From NCBI RefSeq assembly GCF_900090045.1, contig NC_041785.1, positions 186,001-250,000 of the forward strand: 64,000 nucleotides of DNA. The letters run 5' to 3'. Made by a program: the position numbers and the translations under genes. Origin of the DNA: Plasmodium malariae. Lineage: Eukaryota; Apicomplexa; Aconoidasida; Haemosporida; Plasmodiidae. The notes beneath the pieces were generated by a model. The model was given only the letters and a program-made list of their open reading frames with translations, was not told the DNA's origin and did no database searches. This document shows positions 24,863-39,086 of this stretch, in pieces (position 1 is the stretch's first letter; the number at the start of each line of letters is the position of its first letter).

Positions 24863-27800
24863 ATTCGTAGTCATATATCCAAAATATATTCTTATGATAT
24901 TTCAGATAAAACATATGTTGTCTATAAAAAATATTTCTTAAATATTTTGATATTATAATGGATTAAAGAAAAAGAATGTAATAATCAGAATAAAATTAAA
25001 GAATACGCTTGATATATAATAAATGAAATGCAAATTTTCAAAAAATAATCATAATGTATATAACTTTTTTTTTTCTGTAAAAATATTTATAAAAAGATTA
25101 TATTAATTCTTTATCTTTTAATAATAGAAATATTTTAATCTATATAAAAAAACAAAAATTTTGTATTAAATATTAAAATATCAATTTTCGTAGATCTAAG
25201 TAAATACATTTTGTTAGAATCCATAATAAATAATTTTTTCACTACAATTAAAAGATTTGTTAATTTTATAACTTATAATTTTAAATGCATTTTAATATCA
25301 TATATATATATAGAATATTTTAATACAAAATATTGAAACTCATGTTCTCATAATAATAATACTAAAGAGAAGATTAGCATTTTACAAAAAAATTCATTTA
25401 ATTATATGAATATTATTTTTTAATTCATTTTATTATTTATTTAAATATTTATTTTGTTTATACTTTCTTTATATAATCTATCATTGAAATTTTGTAACTA
25501 TAATAGCATTCTGTTTTTCTTTAAGAGGAATTTATTTTTAGTATAATTTATAATAAGAACATTTTTAATACACCTTCCAAAAAAAAAGTTATTACATTAT
25601 TAATTTATTCTTCTTTCACATTATGTTACAAAATTACATGTTATGATGAATATCACTTTGTAATATGTATAATCTAATAAAACGTTTAACTAATTTATTT
25701 TTAATCGAATACATTATTAAATAAATAAATAAATTTTTTTTATTGTTGAATAAAATATAAAGTAAAATATATATATATATATATATATATAATAAATAAA
25801 ATTATTTTCCAAAGTTATAATGCACTTAATTCATAACATTATATTATATTTTTTATCTTATATTATTTAGATTTGTAAAAATGTATATGCATATATATAT
25901 TATACGTGTATAACTCTTTTTGCATATCAAAGATAAGGTGTTTCCTATATCTATATATGACACCTAAAGTGAATGATTAAAATATTTTTGAGAATTTGGA
26001 AAATATAATTATTATTGTTAAATTAATTGTAAAGGACCATTTCAAAATTGGAATGAGCCTTAATATGTGTAATTAAATGTTTATTAATATGTATATAATA
26101 TTTTTCTTTATTCGTAAAGACAACAGTAGAATAAAAAATTTATTCATATATACTATATTATATATTATTTTTCTGTAATATAAAATAAAAGTTAATAAAA
26201 TATTTAAGCGTGAAATAGTAAAATATAGTTTTATTAAAATATCTTTTTTTTTTTTGAAAAAAATGTTCAAATAATTAAAAAATATTACTTTTTTTCTTTT
26301 TCTTAGTTTTATTATATTTTATGTAATATAATTGCATGTTATTAAAGAAGATATTAACTTAGATTACTTTTTATATCTAAATATTTTTAGTGCATAAAAA
26401 GTTAGAAAAAATTTAAATGTAACTTTTCAGAAATTAAAAAAAAATAGCTTTAGAATAAATTAATAAATCACTTGTATAATAGAAAAATAAAGTATAATAT
26501 TATTTTCTCTTCAACTTTTGCACTTAATTCATCTATGTAATAAATTATGCTTTTTTTTTCATATATATGTACATCTAACAAATTACTTAAGTTCACAAAA
26601 ATTCGTAATTTCATTTCACGTATAATAATTTTCTAATATATATAGTTCGTTCAATTATTATAAAGATTGTTTATATTATTTATGATAAATAATTTATGTT
26701 ATTAGAAATGAACATAATGACATTGGTAAAGAAATAACTACATGTTATTACATATATTTTCATAACGTTATTTTCACTTTAAACTTATTAGAATATTTTT
26801 AATTTTTATAATTAAACTTTGTGAATACATGCATCTCAATATATCATAGGTATTTATATTTAAAATACAAATTATTAATATTTTTTTATATATATTATTT
26901 TTTATTTTAAATGATTACTCATAAATTTTTATCGTATTTATGTTTGTTTGAATATATATTAAACTCATAATAATTATTATGTTAAAAAATGTTATAAATA
27001 AAAATGAACTTCAGTCTAAAACATTATCTTTTAAATTTAACATATTATTTCATATTTCATATACATAATTCATGAACAGCACAAATCTCTTAAACTATAA
27101 TTCATCAGTTTTAACAATTTTTTATATTAGACACATATTAAAAGTTTGTACATGTAAATTACACTACAAATTAAGGAGCATTTTGTTCATATTCTTGGTA
27201 TTTCATGTAGAAAAGACATTAAATATGCATGGCTATACATAAAAATATAAATATATTTTAAATACTAAAAAATTTATCGTTGTAATACTTAGCAATAATT
27301 GTTTTCATATATTATTCAATATTATATTTCTTAAAAAATAAAAAAATTTTAAAACATTCATATATATATATATATATATATAAAAGTTCCTTAAAAATGG
27401 TAATTTATTCTTTATTATAAACATAACATACATAAGGAATCAATTTTGACGTAATCATTATAGATTATATTACATCGAAAAAATATTTAATAAAAGTTAT
27501 ATACGTTTATATCGCTTGAATAAATATTACTAAATCATAATGTATTAATATAATGCGAAAAAAGATTAATAAAATTTTAATGCTATCTTGTAAAAATAAC
27601 TTAAAAAATTTTAAGTAAAAATTTGTTATTCCTAGTAATGTAAATTTATTTATTTTAGTTATCATTTTGATTATTTGCTACATTTATATTAGGAAATCCA
27701 TATTTCTCTCATGGCGAATGCATTTTTAATTATTTTATGATCCAAAAGACTTAATAATAGATGTATAAAAAACAAATAATATTTCAATTAATTTTGTACA

Positions 27801-28789
27801 CATAATACATTATAACCTTTTTAACATAAATAAATTTATTATTTATTATTTTTTAAGAATTCTATTTTTTTTCGAAAAAAAAATTTTAAAAAAAGGAAAT
27901 TTCACATTTTCAAATATTTATTTTTAATATTATTTCATATTTTGTATTAAAAAGGCTTTTTAATTAACATTAAAACCACTAAATTATAAAAAAAAATAAA
28001 TAAAATTATATGTTATTTTTTCTAAAAAATAAAAAAATTTAATTTATTATATACAATGTAACAATAAAAATGAATACAAATAATATATATTTTTTAATAT
28101 TAGTAGATCAATTATTATTTATTAATAAAATATATAATAATTCTGATAATTGTATAAATCACATTCAAATAAGTTCTTTTAAATTATAATTATTACATAT
28201 ATTTTTTTTTTTATAATAATTATGTTTATTGCAAATTATTTTAAAATTTTGTTTCATATGTACGACTTAAGATAACTTTAATATATCTTTCATTATTTTA
28301 ATTAAATACAGAAATTTTAAATGATATTTTTATTGAAGCTAAATTACATATATTATATCATATAATTATATTATATTTTATTTGTTTTAATAAAGATAAG
28401 AACTAAGCTCCTTTCAATATATGTACAATAATATATAAATAAATTTTTTGGAAATAAATTATTTGTAACTTCTTTAGTTGCAATTAATTAAATGTTTTCT
28501 AAAGATTTCTCAAAACCTAATCTATATATATTATTTTAATTAGTATTTTTGCTTATAAAAATTACTAAAATACTTTTATTTAATATATTTTTTCTCGTAT
28601 TACATTTGAAAACATCATATAACTATTTTATTTAAATATAACTAAAAGTAAGAATTTTAATATTTTAAAGTATCACAAAGCAGTAAATGAGAAGTATAAA
28701 AAATCTTCTATATAATATTATCGAAAAAACTATATTCCAAAAATTAAATTATCACAAAACATTTGGCACCTAAAAATAAATTTGAAATA
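24863..28789. other. Intergenic, no gene seen
   Basis: About 3.9 kb of extremely AT-rich sequence. The first 100 bp is the duplicated 3' flank of the STP1-like relic. AT microsatellites occur at about 25,767-25,791 and 27,361-27,382. A 65-codon minus frame at 26,073-26,270 is low complexity. The last few hundred bases probably contain the promoter of the exported-protein gene. Confidence 0.55.
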
Positions 28790-29618
28790 ATGGCGCATAC
28801 AAATAAATTAACTTTTTTTATTACAATTTTTTCATTTTCCCTATTAATATGGACTTTCCACGATGCTCATACGGTAGAATTATTATATTTAATAATTTCC
28901 ATACACTTTTTGTTATCATGTATTTTCATTTTAAAACAAACAACTTATTCATATGAAAATGAGGATATTTTTATAAATATTAAATATTTACTAACATTTT
29001 TAGGCAGATATCTCTGCAAAATCAGTGAATAATACAAAATATCATAATCATAAGTTTGATTTAGGTACGAGAAGATTTTTTCTGGGACCAATGTATTATA
29101 AAGGTGATGAATCCAAACCCAAACATTATAAAAAATCTTGCTTTTCCAAATTATTAAGATGTTATGATACATCCAAATATCAGGATATTATTTTAAATTC
29201 TTATAATCCAACAGTATCATTTGATTATATTATAAAATTATACACAGAATTAAAAGAAGAAGCAATGCAAATTGAAGGATACGAACCAAGAGCGAAAGAA
29301 ATAGAAGATTATATAAATGATCTTTTATATTATTTAAAATTGAAATATAAAAATAAAATTAAAAAAACGCCATTTCCTAAAATAGAAAAATACGAAAAAC
29401 TTTTAGATATTGTATCTAGCCCAAAAACTAAAAGCTTGCTTAGACTTAATATTCCAAGTTTAGCAGAATCATACTATTTATTTTCGTATATCCCACACTT
29501 AGACCCTTCAATAGATGAAGTAATTTTATGTGAATTAATTACACAAGCAAACCATATATTATCCTTACATAAAAAAAATTCAATAATGGTGAATAGAGTA
29601 TGTAGTCCAAATAAGTAG
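28790..29618 (+). CDS. Plasmodium exported-type protein, unknown function, two exons
   Basis: Exon 1 (28790-28873) encodes a 28-residue leader, MAHTNKLTFFITIFSFSLLI and on. A 130 bp GTAGAA...TTTTAG intron follows, and exon 2 (29004-29618) continues in phase 0 to give 232 residues. The mature part is soluble and mostly helical by composition, with no TM. It has basic patches (FDLGTRRFFLG, KYKNKIKKTPFPK), a helix-rich middle (YEPRAKEIEDYINDLLYYL) and a C-terminal stretch beginning SLAESYYLF. No perfect PEXEL is obvious. The two-exon, leader-first structure is that of Plasmodium exported families. PHIST membership is possible, but its usual tryptophan core was not seen, so I leave the family open. 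Confidence 0.78.
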
Positions 29619-29639
29619 AAAAGTTTTCTATATACTCTT

Positions 29640-32600
29640 ATGAGTATTAAGGTACTATCCATAGAAATTTTTAAAATTAAAGAATTTATTTTAATACACA
29701 TAAGATTTTATGCATTTCGTAGTATATAAAATTCTCTTTTATATAAGTGGAACATGAGTTATAGTCAATTTTAATCTAAATAAATTCTTTTAGCATTCTT
29801 CTTATATGAAGTAGTTTATATACTTTATTCATACTTTTTGAGAGTATTTATATGTTTTATTTGCCAGAAATTCTATATGAAAATGTAAGTTTTAAAATTA
29901 TTCGTTTCATTCTTCATATTTTTTTATTTATTCACTTGGGAATAACGCTTATATGCGTGGTTATATTATTTTAACAAGTTATATTTTTAACAGTTGTTGT
30001 ACTGAAATTTGTGTTATATCTATTTTCATTTTTTCAGTTGTATTTCAATATATAGTGTAAATTTATAAATATATAACACTATGAAGTTTTATAATCATCC
30101 TCCTTAGGTAAGTGTATTTAGTGAATTTGCATATATGTTTGTTACACTCACATTAAGATAATTTTTCTGAAAAAAACAATAGATGCAATATTTTAGCATT
30201 CTCATTAAATATAGATATTAAATTTTTAATAATTTTTACCCAACAGTAATATTGTTTATTTGTAAATTTTAATATTTTTAGATAATATAATTTCCTTGAT
30301 AGAAAAAAAAATATAATGTATAGAATTACTTCTTATCTGTCAAAAGAAATAAATTTAATTTACCTCCTCTTATTAACCATTTTTAATTATATTCTCTATT
30401 ATTATTATTATTTTATTTTATTTTTACTTTTTATATCATTCTAATTAAAAAGCAATATTTCATTTTATAAATTTTGTTAAATTTTAAGGTCCAAGAATCT
30501 AATTACCTTCAAGCTCCACAAAATATATAATATTAATTAGAAAAAAGCTAACTATATGCCACATATATATTTTATTTAACATATTCTTCTTAATATCCCT
30601 ATTAAAATTATGCAATTATAAAATTTCATATGCTTAAAGAAGCAGTGTTTCAGCAATCTATATTCCAATAATTCCTAACAGTATAAAATACAAAAAAAAA
30701 TATGAAATGTCTATATAGCATCTATTAAAAAATTATCCAATTAGGATAATATATATGCATTATTGCAAATGTAATTTACATATATCAAGGTCTTGTAAGT
30801 AACAGTTATTTTCTTTCAGGAATAGATTCTAACATCCGATAAAAAAATATAGTAACGAATGAGTTTCATAATATAGTACTGAAAACATAAATTTATAATT
30901 TTCATGATGTATTTCTATTGTTTCAATGCATCTTCCTCTTTGTTATGTTAAACTGATATTTGATATTTTTCATATATATGAAGATTAAATATAAAATTAA
31001 GTTTTATCTAAATTAATATATAAAAACAAATAGTGCAATATTATAATGATTAATAAAAAGAATAACATATTACATACAAGTTGAGAGTATTATTTTAATT
31101 GTTTCTATAATATTAATTGTTGAAATTTTTTAACTCTTAGCCTTTTAGAGTATCGCAAAGGAATTGATTACTACTAAATAGTGTTTCAAATTCATATTAT
31201 TATACTAAAATATTTTAATCTTATTAAAAATTATTCATATTTTATATCAAATATGAATTTCACAATTTTTGGTATACTTTTATCAAAGGTCTAGGTATAC
31301 GTTTACCCTTTAATGTATCCATTATATAATTATCATTTTCTATATTGTGTTAATTTTTTACAATAAATATTAACTGTATGTATAATAAGACGTATAAAAT
31401 CATATTTTATATTTCACTAATTATGATACTTTATTTATTATTTTTATATTCATGAATATATTTATTTATTTTACGTAATATGAATTATGATTCCTGGAAA
31501 AGTTAAAAAAGAGTATTTATAAATATAATAAATTATATGACATATCATACAAAAATACAAATACAAATACATAACATAAATATTTAAAGAAGTAACTAAT
31601 GAAATAATGCATTTAAAAAAAAAGCTTCTTTTAATATAATTTTGATAAAATCACATTTTGATATAATTAATGCCTTTTTTTTTTTTTTTTTATAATATTT
31701 TCTCTTTTCAAGTATAATGTTTTTTCAAAAAAAATAAAACATAATAATATTCTAAATAGAATAACGTTTTATATTAATATATAATTTCCATTCATGAATT
31801 TTAATCACCACATTAAATAAAAAAGAAATACGTTACATATTTTAATTATGTATAATGATTTTCTAATATAATAAAAAAAAGCATTTTATATCTTATTGTA
31901 CTGCACAATAACATGTGTGTATTAATTATAATCATAAATAATATTATTGTTCGTCAGATATTATTAGGATACATAAAAATATTTTAAAGAACTTTATAAA
32001 ATATAATCCCTGTATTTGCACTATGGACACAGAAGATAGATAAAAAAAAATGAAAATGATGTTATATAAGGATTTATAGTTACAAAATTTTCATTTGGTA
32101 TCTGATGAATATTATACTATAATATTATCATAAAATAATTCTAATACTTATATTACCCTTTTAAAAAAATACATATCATATTACACACAAATGTATTAAT
32201 AAATTATCCAAAATACAAATGATTATGTGATGCTATCTATCTTTCAATCGTAAAATAGCACATGTAAAATTTTTTAAAATTGTTCTAAAATATATTAAAC
32301 AACTCTTATATAAATAGAAAGTTTAAATGAAATGAAAAATATATTTATTTATATACATATATGTATTTCCTTTTTATTAATTGTAGTATATAAATAATTT
32401 CATCAAGAATTCAAATAAAACCAAACAATGAAATAGGTATCCCACGATAATTTACATATTTTTCCACTAAAATAAATATATATATTAACCCAAAATATAG
32501 ATGTTCCTACTATCTAAAAATATAATTCGTAAAATTGAATTGGTTCAATTACAAACAGTAATTTTTATTTATCTCATTTTGCTGCATGTAACATATATAT

Positions 32601-33400
32601 AAATATATATATTTAATTTTTATAATTCAATATTGTAATATTTATAATAACAGAAAAGTAAATAAAGTAAAAACCTTACTTTATTTAAATTAGAATAATC
32701 ATGATTATCAATTTTTATATGTATATTTCTACTTTGTAACTTTCATTTTTTGTACCTAACAAATCCATACATTAATTATGAAGAAAATATTATGTAATTT
32801 AATTCTCAAGAAATAAGGTTATAGGTTCACATATCTACAATAACTAAACAAATATAAATTATAACTTTTACATCTATATAAATTTATATAGAAGAAAATA
32901 AGATATATAACATGTAAATACATAGTGTATTTATATTTACATTTCTTCCAAATTATAATATATATTTCTTTTTTAAGCAAATATATTATAGTTACTCGCC
33001 TATGCAATTATCGAAATCTATTATAATATATCATATCAATAAAAACAATATGACTTGTTTGTGAATGATGCTTCATCAAAAATTTTTTATATTTATTAGT
33101 TTTTATTATATTAAAAAGAAAACTATTCTTATTACCAAAATACTGATTGTTCGTAAAATATATTTTATGTATTTCACAATAACTTATAGATCCTATTAAT
33201 AGCACATTGAGAACATATATAGACAAATCGAGATAATTGGATAGACGTAGAAATTATTATTTATTTGAATATATTCAATCATGGCAAAAAATAAACTTAA
33301 TCGGATTTTTATTCTTACTGTTAATTGAAATTTTGCTTTTATTCAATTCATATTTTAGAAAATTATTAATATAACAAAATAAAAAGAAGTTTATTTATGG
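29640..33400 (-). pseudogene. Decayed minus-strand coding region, family uncertain
   Basis: No intact gene, but several minus-strand patches look like eroded protein sequence. Examples are 29,700-29,890 (HFHIEFLANKTYKYSQKV), 30,750-30,830 (LKENNCYLQDLDICKLHLQ) and 30,910-30,990 (YEKYQISV, stop, HNKEEDALKQ). The longest is 33,360 down to 32,819, which stays in one frame for about 180 codons with only a few stops (YELNKSKISINSKNKNP, then SYCEIHKIYFTNNQYFG). The style is like the larger relics at 1-6,350 and 48,400-55,830. AT-rich DNA can mimic such frames, so confidence is modest. No other feature is visible here. Confidence 0.3.
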
Positions 33401-34390
33401 AGAAATCCATAACAAAATATTAATATTATTTCTTTAGAACATTAGCTTGTAATATGAAGAATTGAATATACAAATAATATATATATATTCAGTAATTCTT
33501 TAAATATGTATTTAAGTAATTCTTATAAAATTGAATTAAAAGCTCTTTATAAGTAAAATAATAAATACAATTATATATTATACAACTAAAAGTGTTTATA
33601 ATTTTCAAAATTATTAATCAACTGTTAATAATCCATACATAAAAAAACTGATTTTTTGTTATATATTTACATATACATATATAAACCAAACGAAAATTTA
33701 AATGTTCATAAAAAATACTTTTGTAGTAAATATGTATTGTAATGTATCTCTCATAATACCAGTTGAAACAGATATTAATTAAATTTTCTTTTTACAAACA
33801 AAAAGTAAATAAAATTGATTTGCTTTATTATATATAAAAAAAGGAATTCACAATTATTTTAAAACAAATGATACATCTTTTATATTTAGGTCACAAAATA
33901 AATATTTTATACTTAAAGAACATAGAGAAAGGAAAACAAAATTTATTCACATTTTAAGATTATAAGTCTGCATTTCTAACTAATTTAACGAAATAATACT
34001 AAATACACTTTTTTATTTTAAATTCTTATTGAACATATATATATTGAACACAAATATACTTATATATATACACATATTTTTTACTAATATATAAATATCA
34101 AAAGATTCCTTAAAATACAAATTTAATAAATAAAACAATAATATTCACTAAAGATTAAAATATATTTTTAAATTCTATATAAAACTAGTTACTTACAAGT
34201 TAGAATTATTATAAATATTATGTTATTTTTATCACATTTAATACGTCTATAATATTTTTAAGGATAGAAGTATATAATATTATGTAAACTAAGCAATTGT
34301 ATTTAAAATTCTTATATATAAATAATATTTTTATGAATAATACATGTTTACTCACCCCATATTAAAAGTTTTGATTACCAAAAAAATTAA
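33401..34390. other. Intergenic, 3' side of the exported two-TM gene
   Basis: AT-rich sequence with no frame worth reporting. It probably includes the 3' UTR of the minus-strand gene ending at 34,391. Confidence 0.55.
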
Positions 34391-35257
34391 CTATTTATAA
34401 CAAATTTTAGAATTATTTTTCTTCATGTTATTATATCTTAGAATTATTTTCGAAGCACATATAATGCTAAATACGATAAAGAATGTAACACATATTAAAA
34501 ATAATGAATATAATACTATTGCCACAAAAAAAGATAGAAATAGTACCATGTTATCGCTCCCATTATTCATTAAATACACACCCCAAACAAATAAAACACA
34601 TAGTACTAAAACTACAACTAATCCTGTCAATAAAAGCAAAAAGGGTGGAGTAACTGCTAGACATATCTTCTGGAATATCTTTATGTATGCAGTATTTTTA
34701 CTAATTTTATTGTTATTCTTAATTTTATATATAGAATCTAATAGATTAAATAATTTTTTTTCAAAATATATATCTATTCTTTTAAGTAAAGATGTCTGTT
34801 TTCCTTTAGCTATTTTCGCCCCTTTCTCCGTGTCTAATAAACTTTCTTTTAAATTTTTACTTTTTGATCTATGGTCATAATTATTAGATTTATATTTTTC
34901 TTTACCTAATAATTTATTTTTCTCCCATTTACCATATACATCTTTAGTTGATTTTTTATTCATTGAACCCTCAACTAGTAGTCGATTAGTTATTAAAAAT
35001 AAATTCCCACCTAGTTCATACATACCATCTAGTGATTTATCGCAGTTAATCTAAAAAAAGAGAAAAGGAAAATATTCATGATTTACATTTTGTATTTTTA
35101 TAACAAGAGAATATCATTTTTAAAAATAAAACGTGAAAAAAAAAAAAAAAGAGAAATATTATTTTAATACCGTGTTATCACTATAATAACATATCCAAAC
35201 GAAAATGGTAAATACAAGAATGTTAATAAAATTTATGGACTTTGAATTGTCTTTCAT
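34391..35257 (-). CDS. PEXEL-bearing exported two-TM protein, intact
   Basis: Exon 1 (35257-35171) encodes a 29-residue leader, MKDNSKSINFINILVFTIF and on. Exon 2 (35050-34391) joins in phase 0, giving 248 residues. A perfect PEXEL, RLLVE, is at residues 52-56. A basic region follows, then a helical block, YFEKKLFNLLDSIYKIKNNN, and two hydrophobic segments at about 166-188 and 198-227. The short tail is basic. The layout of leader, PEXEL, basic linker and two TMs predicts export through the PTEX route and insertion in a host-cell or Maurer's cleft membrane. The tail differs from both fam-l and fam-m, so this is a separate exported family; the decayed gene at 46,028-46,895 shares its FEKKL..I..IYK block. 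Function unknown. Confidence 0.85.
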
Positions 35258-38193
35258 TGTAAATATTACTAATTATATTATTTATTGACAAATAAAAAAG
35301 CTAATTATATTTTAAATAATAAAAATGATATAAGTAGCTACTTATATTATGTTTATTGTTTTATATTTTTTATATTAAATGTAATAAATTGAATATATGC
35401 AGAAGTACATCACATTAAATATTTCAAATGTACAATAATTTAAAAATTATTTTAGAACAATTTCTATATAGACATATAATAAAAACAAAAAAATTAAATA
35501 AAAAGTAAGCACTATACCAAATGATAAATGCTTAAAATATTTAATTTAATTATTTAATAGTAAAGGGACATAAAGTTATTTTTTATTAATCATTTTCAAA
35601 AATCTAAAATGTATTATGATGATAAAATAAAAGATTATAGATAAGAAAAATTCAAAAATTAATTAATTATCCATAAAAATTATATATTTGTTTAAAAGAC
35701 AGTATAATATGTAGAAAATATATACTAACATATATTTAGGAGATAATTATAAATTTCACTTTTATTCTCAAGTAATTGTTTTAATTTTATACATACTTTT
35801 TGAAACTACATGAGATATAATTAAATAATATTACTTACATTAACAACAAAAATAACTAAAAATATATGAAGTTAAAAGATTTTTTTATTATACAAATATA
35901 TAGTAGTATCTATCTAACAAATTAAACATATTCCTTTATAATCTATTATACATTGATAAAATAATATATATAGATATTTAAAAATCTATGAATTCTAAGC
36001 GTATTTTTTAAACTAATATAATAGTGAGCATTACATTACTGTATTATACTTTAAAAATAGAATAATTCGTATATAAAACAAAATAAATTTAATTGTGATT
36101 TAATAAAAATTCTAGAAATCCATAAATTTCATATTTTTAATTCCTTCCAGAAATGTAAACATATTTTGGGAAAAAATATTAATATAACTAAAAAAACAAA
36201 GAAACAAATAAATTAAGTGTAAAATCATTGTCTTTAATTCAACAATTTCAGAAATATTTATAGTTACGCATTATAACACATGTAAGTAACATTAAGAATA
36301 TATATTTAAGATATATAAAAGTATGATAAAAAAAAATTATGGGTTTACAAAATATTTACTAATTTTTAATACGAAGTGGTTTAGAAAAAAATTCGCAATA
36401 TACTCTTTTAGTTTAATACACAGTATTAAATATATATTTTTAAGATTAAAAAGTATCATTTAATATTTTCATAAAATATAAAATTTTCTTATAACAGTAA
36501 AATTAATTTACATCCTATTCGTTTTATTCTTGGTATATTTATAATACAAGGAATAATAATTATAAATATATTATATACAAGAAATAATATTATTATAAAA
36601 AACAAAAACAATAAATATTACATTAAAAATAATTTTTTTGAATTACTAAATCAAGTACTAAAAACCAAAAAATTATATTTTCATGCCATTAAATTTTATG
36701 TACATATTGCAAACATTAAACATATGGTACTTATTTAGTATTCTTTAAATATTTTCATTATTTAATCTTATATATATGTAAATAGTCAAATACAAAGTTT
36801 TACATAAAAAAAGTTTGAATACATAGCATTTCGTATAGAAGGCAGCATACAACTTTTATTACGATATAATTTACAGAAATTATTAAATTTTGTATTATAC
36901 AATGATGTTATATCTTAATTTAATGATATTGTCGAACAATTTATGGAATATTTGTGTTTCTCAAATTTTTTGTTTTCTTTAAATATATTTTTCTATAAAA
37001 ATATAGTAATTTTTGTTTTTCGATATTGAAGGATTTAATAATAAAAGTGTATTTACATAATAATTTATACTCAAAATCCAGTTAAAGTTTTATTTATTAT
37101 TTTTTAATGAAATGAAGTAATATATATTTTTGTAAGGACACTGATTTCAATTTTTATATATAATATCAATTTTTTCATGTTCATTTCTTTTTCATACAAA
37201 TAATTATATTAAAATTTTAAATGATAAACTTTTTTTTAATTTATCGCGTTCCTTACAGTTATAACATAGTATATTAACCAATAACATATTATAATAATAA
37301 AATAGTTCATAACACATTTTAAACTCAATATGCCTTGTGGGTATTTAATAAATGGTTTAAGCGATGCAATTATTCCTATATCCATAATTTTTGTTTTAAA
37401 TTTATAAAAGCATTGTTATCGGAATAGAATGCCATTTATTCAAAAAATAATGTAAAATATATATATATATATTATTCAAAATAAGAAATATTTGCTTATA
37501 GATATTAATATAAACCTTAATCGAGATATAATAAATATATCTTATTATAAAAAAAACTATTCCATGAATTCTAATTTATTAGTTAGATCATGATTACATT
37601 TTGAGGTATTTATATTGCTATTAATTTATATGCTACTTTCCACATTATAAATAGTACTGATAAATTCAAAAATTCAGATTTATTTTTATTTTAAATAGAA
37701 ATTTAATATATCCCATACATGTGATGCTTTAACAAAACATAAAATATAGTCACTGAATAATCTCTTGTCTATAAGGGTAATAAGTAAAATTATTTTTCCG
37801 ATACATTTTTAAGACTTGTAGAATTTATAACCTTAAATTATAGTTAATTTTCAAGGTTTTACTTTTCTACATATGAGATATATTATTAGGGTATGTTATA
37901 TTTAAAAATATTTAAAAAAAAAAAATTAAAAAGAATTACATAAAAAAACAAAGCAACTAATATATATATTATTAATAATATAAGCCTTTAATTACTCTTA
38001 ATTAGATAATCACCTCATTTACAATGAATTGAATTATTCATTATATCAAATATAATTATAAGTGAAATACGAAAATAGTAGAACATATCATATTAAGAAA
38101 TGGTATTTAAACTTTTCATTATTTAATTTCAAACGAATAATACATAAAAATAAATACAAGAAATTATCTATTAATATTTTTCTTAATTGCTGC
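35258..38193. other. Intergenic, no gene seen
   Basis: The stretch next to 35,258 is the 5' flank of the exported gene. The remainder is AT-rich with homopolymers and no open frame of note. Confidence 0.5.
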
Positions 38194-38392
38194 CTAACAA
38201 TATAATCCTATAATTATATAAAAAATAAATAAAATATATAGATCATTTAAATATAAATTTTCATTATGACTTATATCCAAGGAATTTGTGAAATATTTAG
38301 TAAACATCACAACTAGGTACAAAAATAATATTACAGTTCCTATAAAAACTTCATTTAATTGTAGGGATTTTAAATCCAAAAGTTTATACCTA
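38194..38392 (-). other. Short two-hydrophobic-segment frame, possible gene fragment
   Basis: A minus frame follows a TTTTTAG acceptor-like site and reads ARYKLLDLKSLQLNEVF, then two hydrophobic runs (IGTVILFLYLVVMF and LYILFIFYIIIGLY). It ends at TAA after 65 or so codons. This could be a last-exon remnant of a membrane protein or chance in AT-rich DNA. No leader exon was found upstream. Confidence 0.2.
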
Positions 38393-39086
38393 GCTAAAAA
38401 TAATCCATAATGAAAAAGTTCATTATTTTATTATGCATTTTTAATTTTACATTTATACTTTGTAAAAAATTAAGTAAAAAATATTTTTAAAATTATTACC
38501 TTTATAAGGTATTCCACATAAAATATGTGTTACGGAATAAATTTTAACATCCTTTTTATGGTTAAAATAAAAGTTCATATACGTATTACTGTAACAATGA
38601 TTATTCATATACATACACTAAATGAAAAAAAAAACGCATTCATTGTTAACAGTGATAACACATTTTCTTAAATAACATATACAAAGAATCATTTAAACTT
38701 GATTCAAAAAAAAAAAAAATGTCCATCCAAAAAGAAAGAGACATTCTCCATTAAAATAACATAAATTATTACATTATTTATTAATTTTAGCGCAAATATA
38801 TGTATATTATTCATGAAATCTAATTTAGCACAAAAATGTATATATGAAGACAAAATATTTAGTTCAACTTTAGACATTACATAAAATATAAATTGAAATT
38901 ATTCAAACAATAAAAAATTCAAATTAAAAAAAAAAGTAAAAACATACTTTTTTATTGTCTCTCTACAAAAACACCATTATATATAGGTGTATTTATAAAA
39001 TAAAAATAGTTATTTTCATGTTTGTCAAGTATATCACTAAAGATATGGCTATATATGTTAAATTCATCTTCACAGATAAACATACA
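38393..39086. other. Intergenic, 3' flank of fam-l
   Basis: Contains the likely 3' UTR of the fam-l gene ending at 39,087, with AAAAATTCAAATT resembling the 3' flanks of other fam cassettes. No coding frame is seen. Confidence 0.5.

Noticed and set aside
34425..34880. 151-codon plus-strand frame
   Set aside because: It is the antisense shadow of the exported two-TM gene, which has leader, splice sites and PEXEL.
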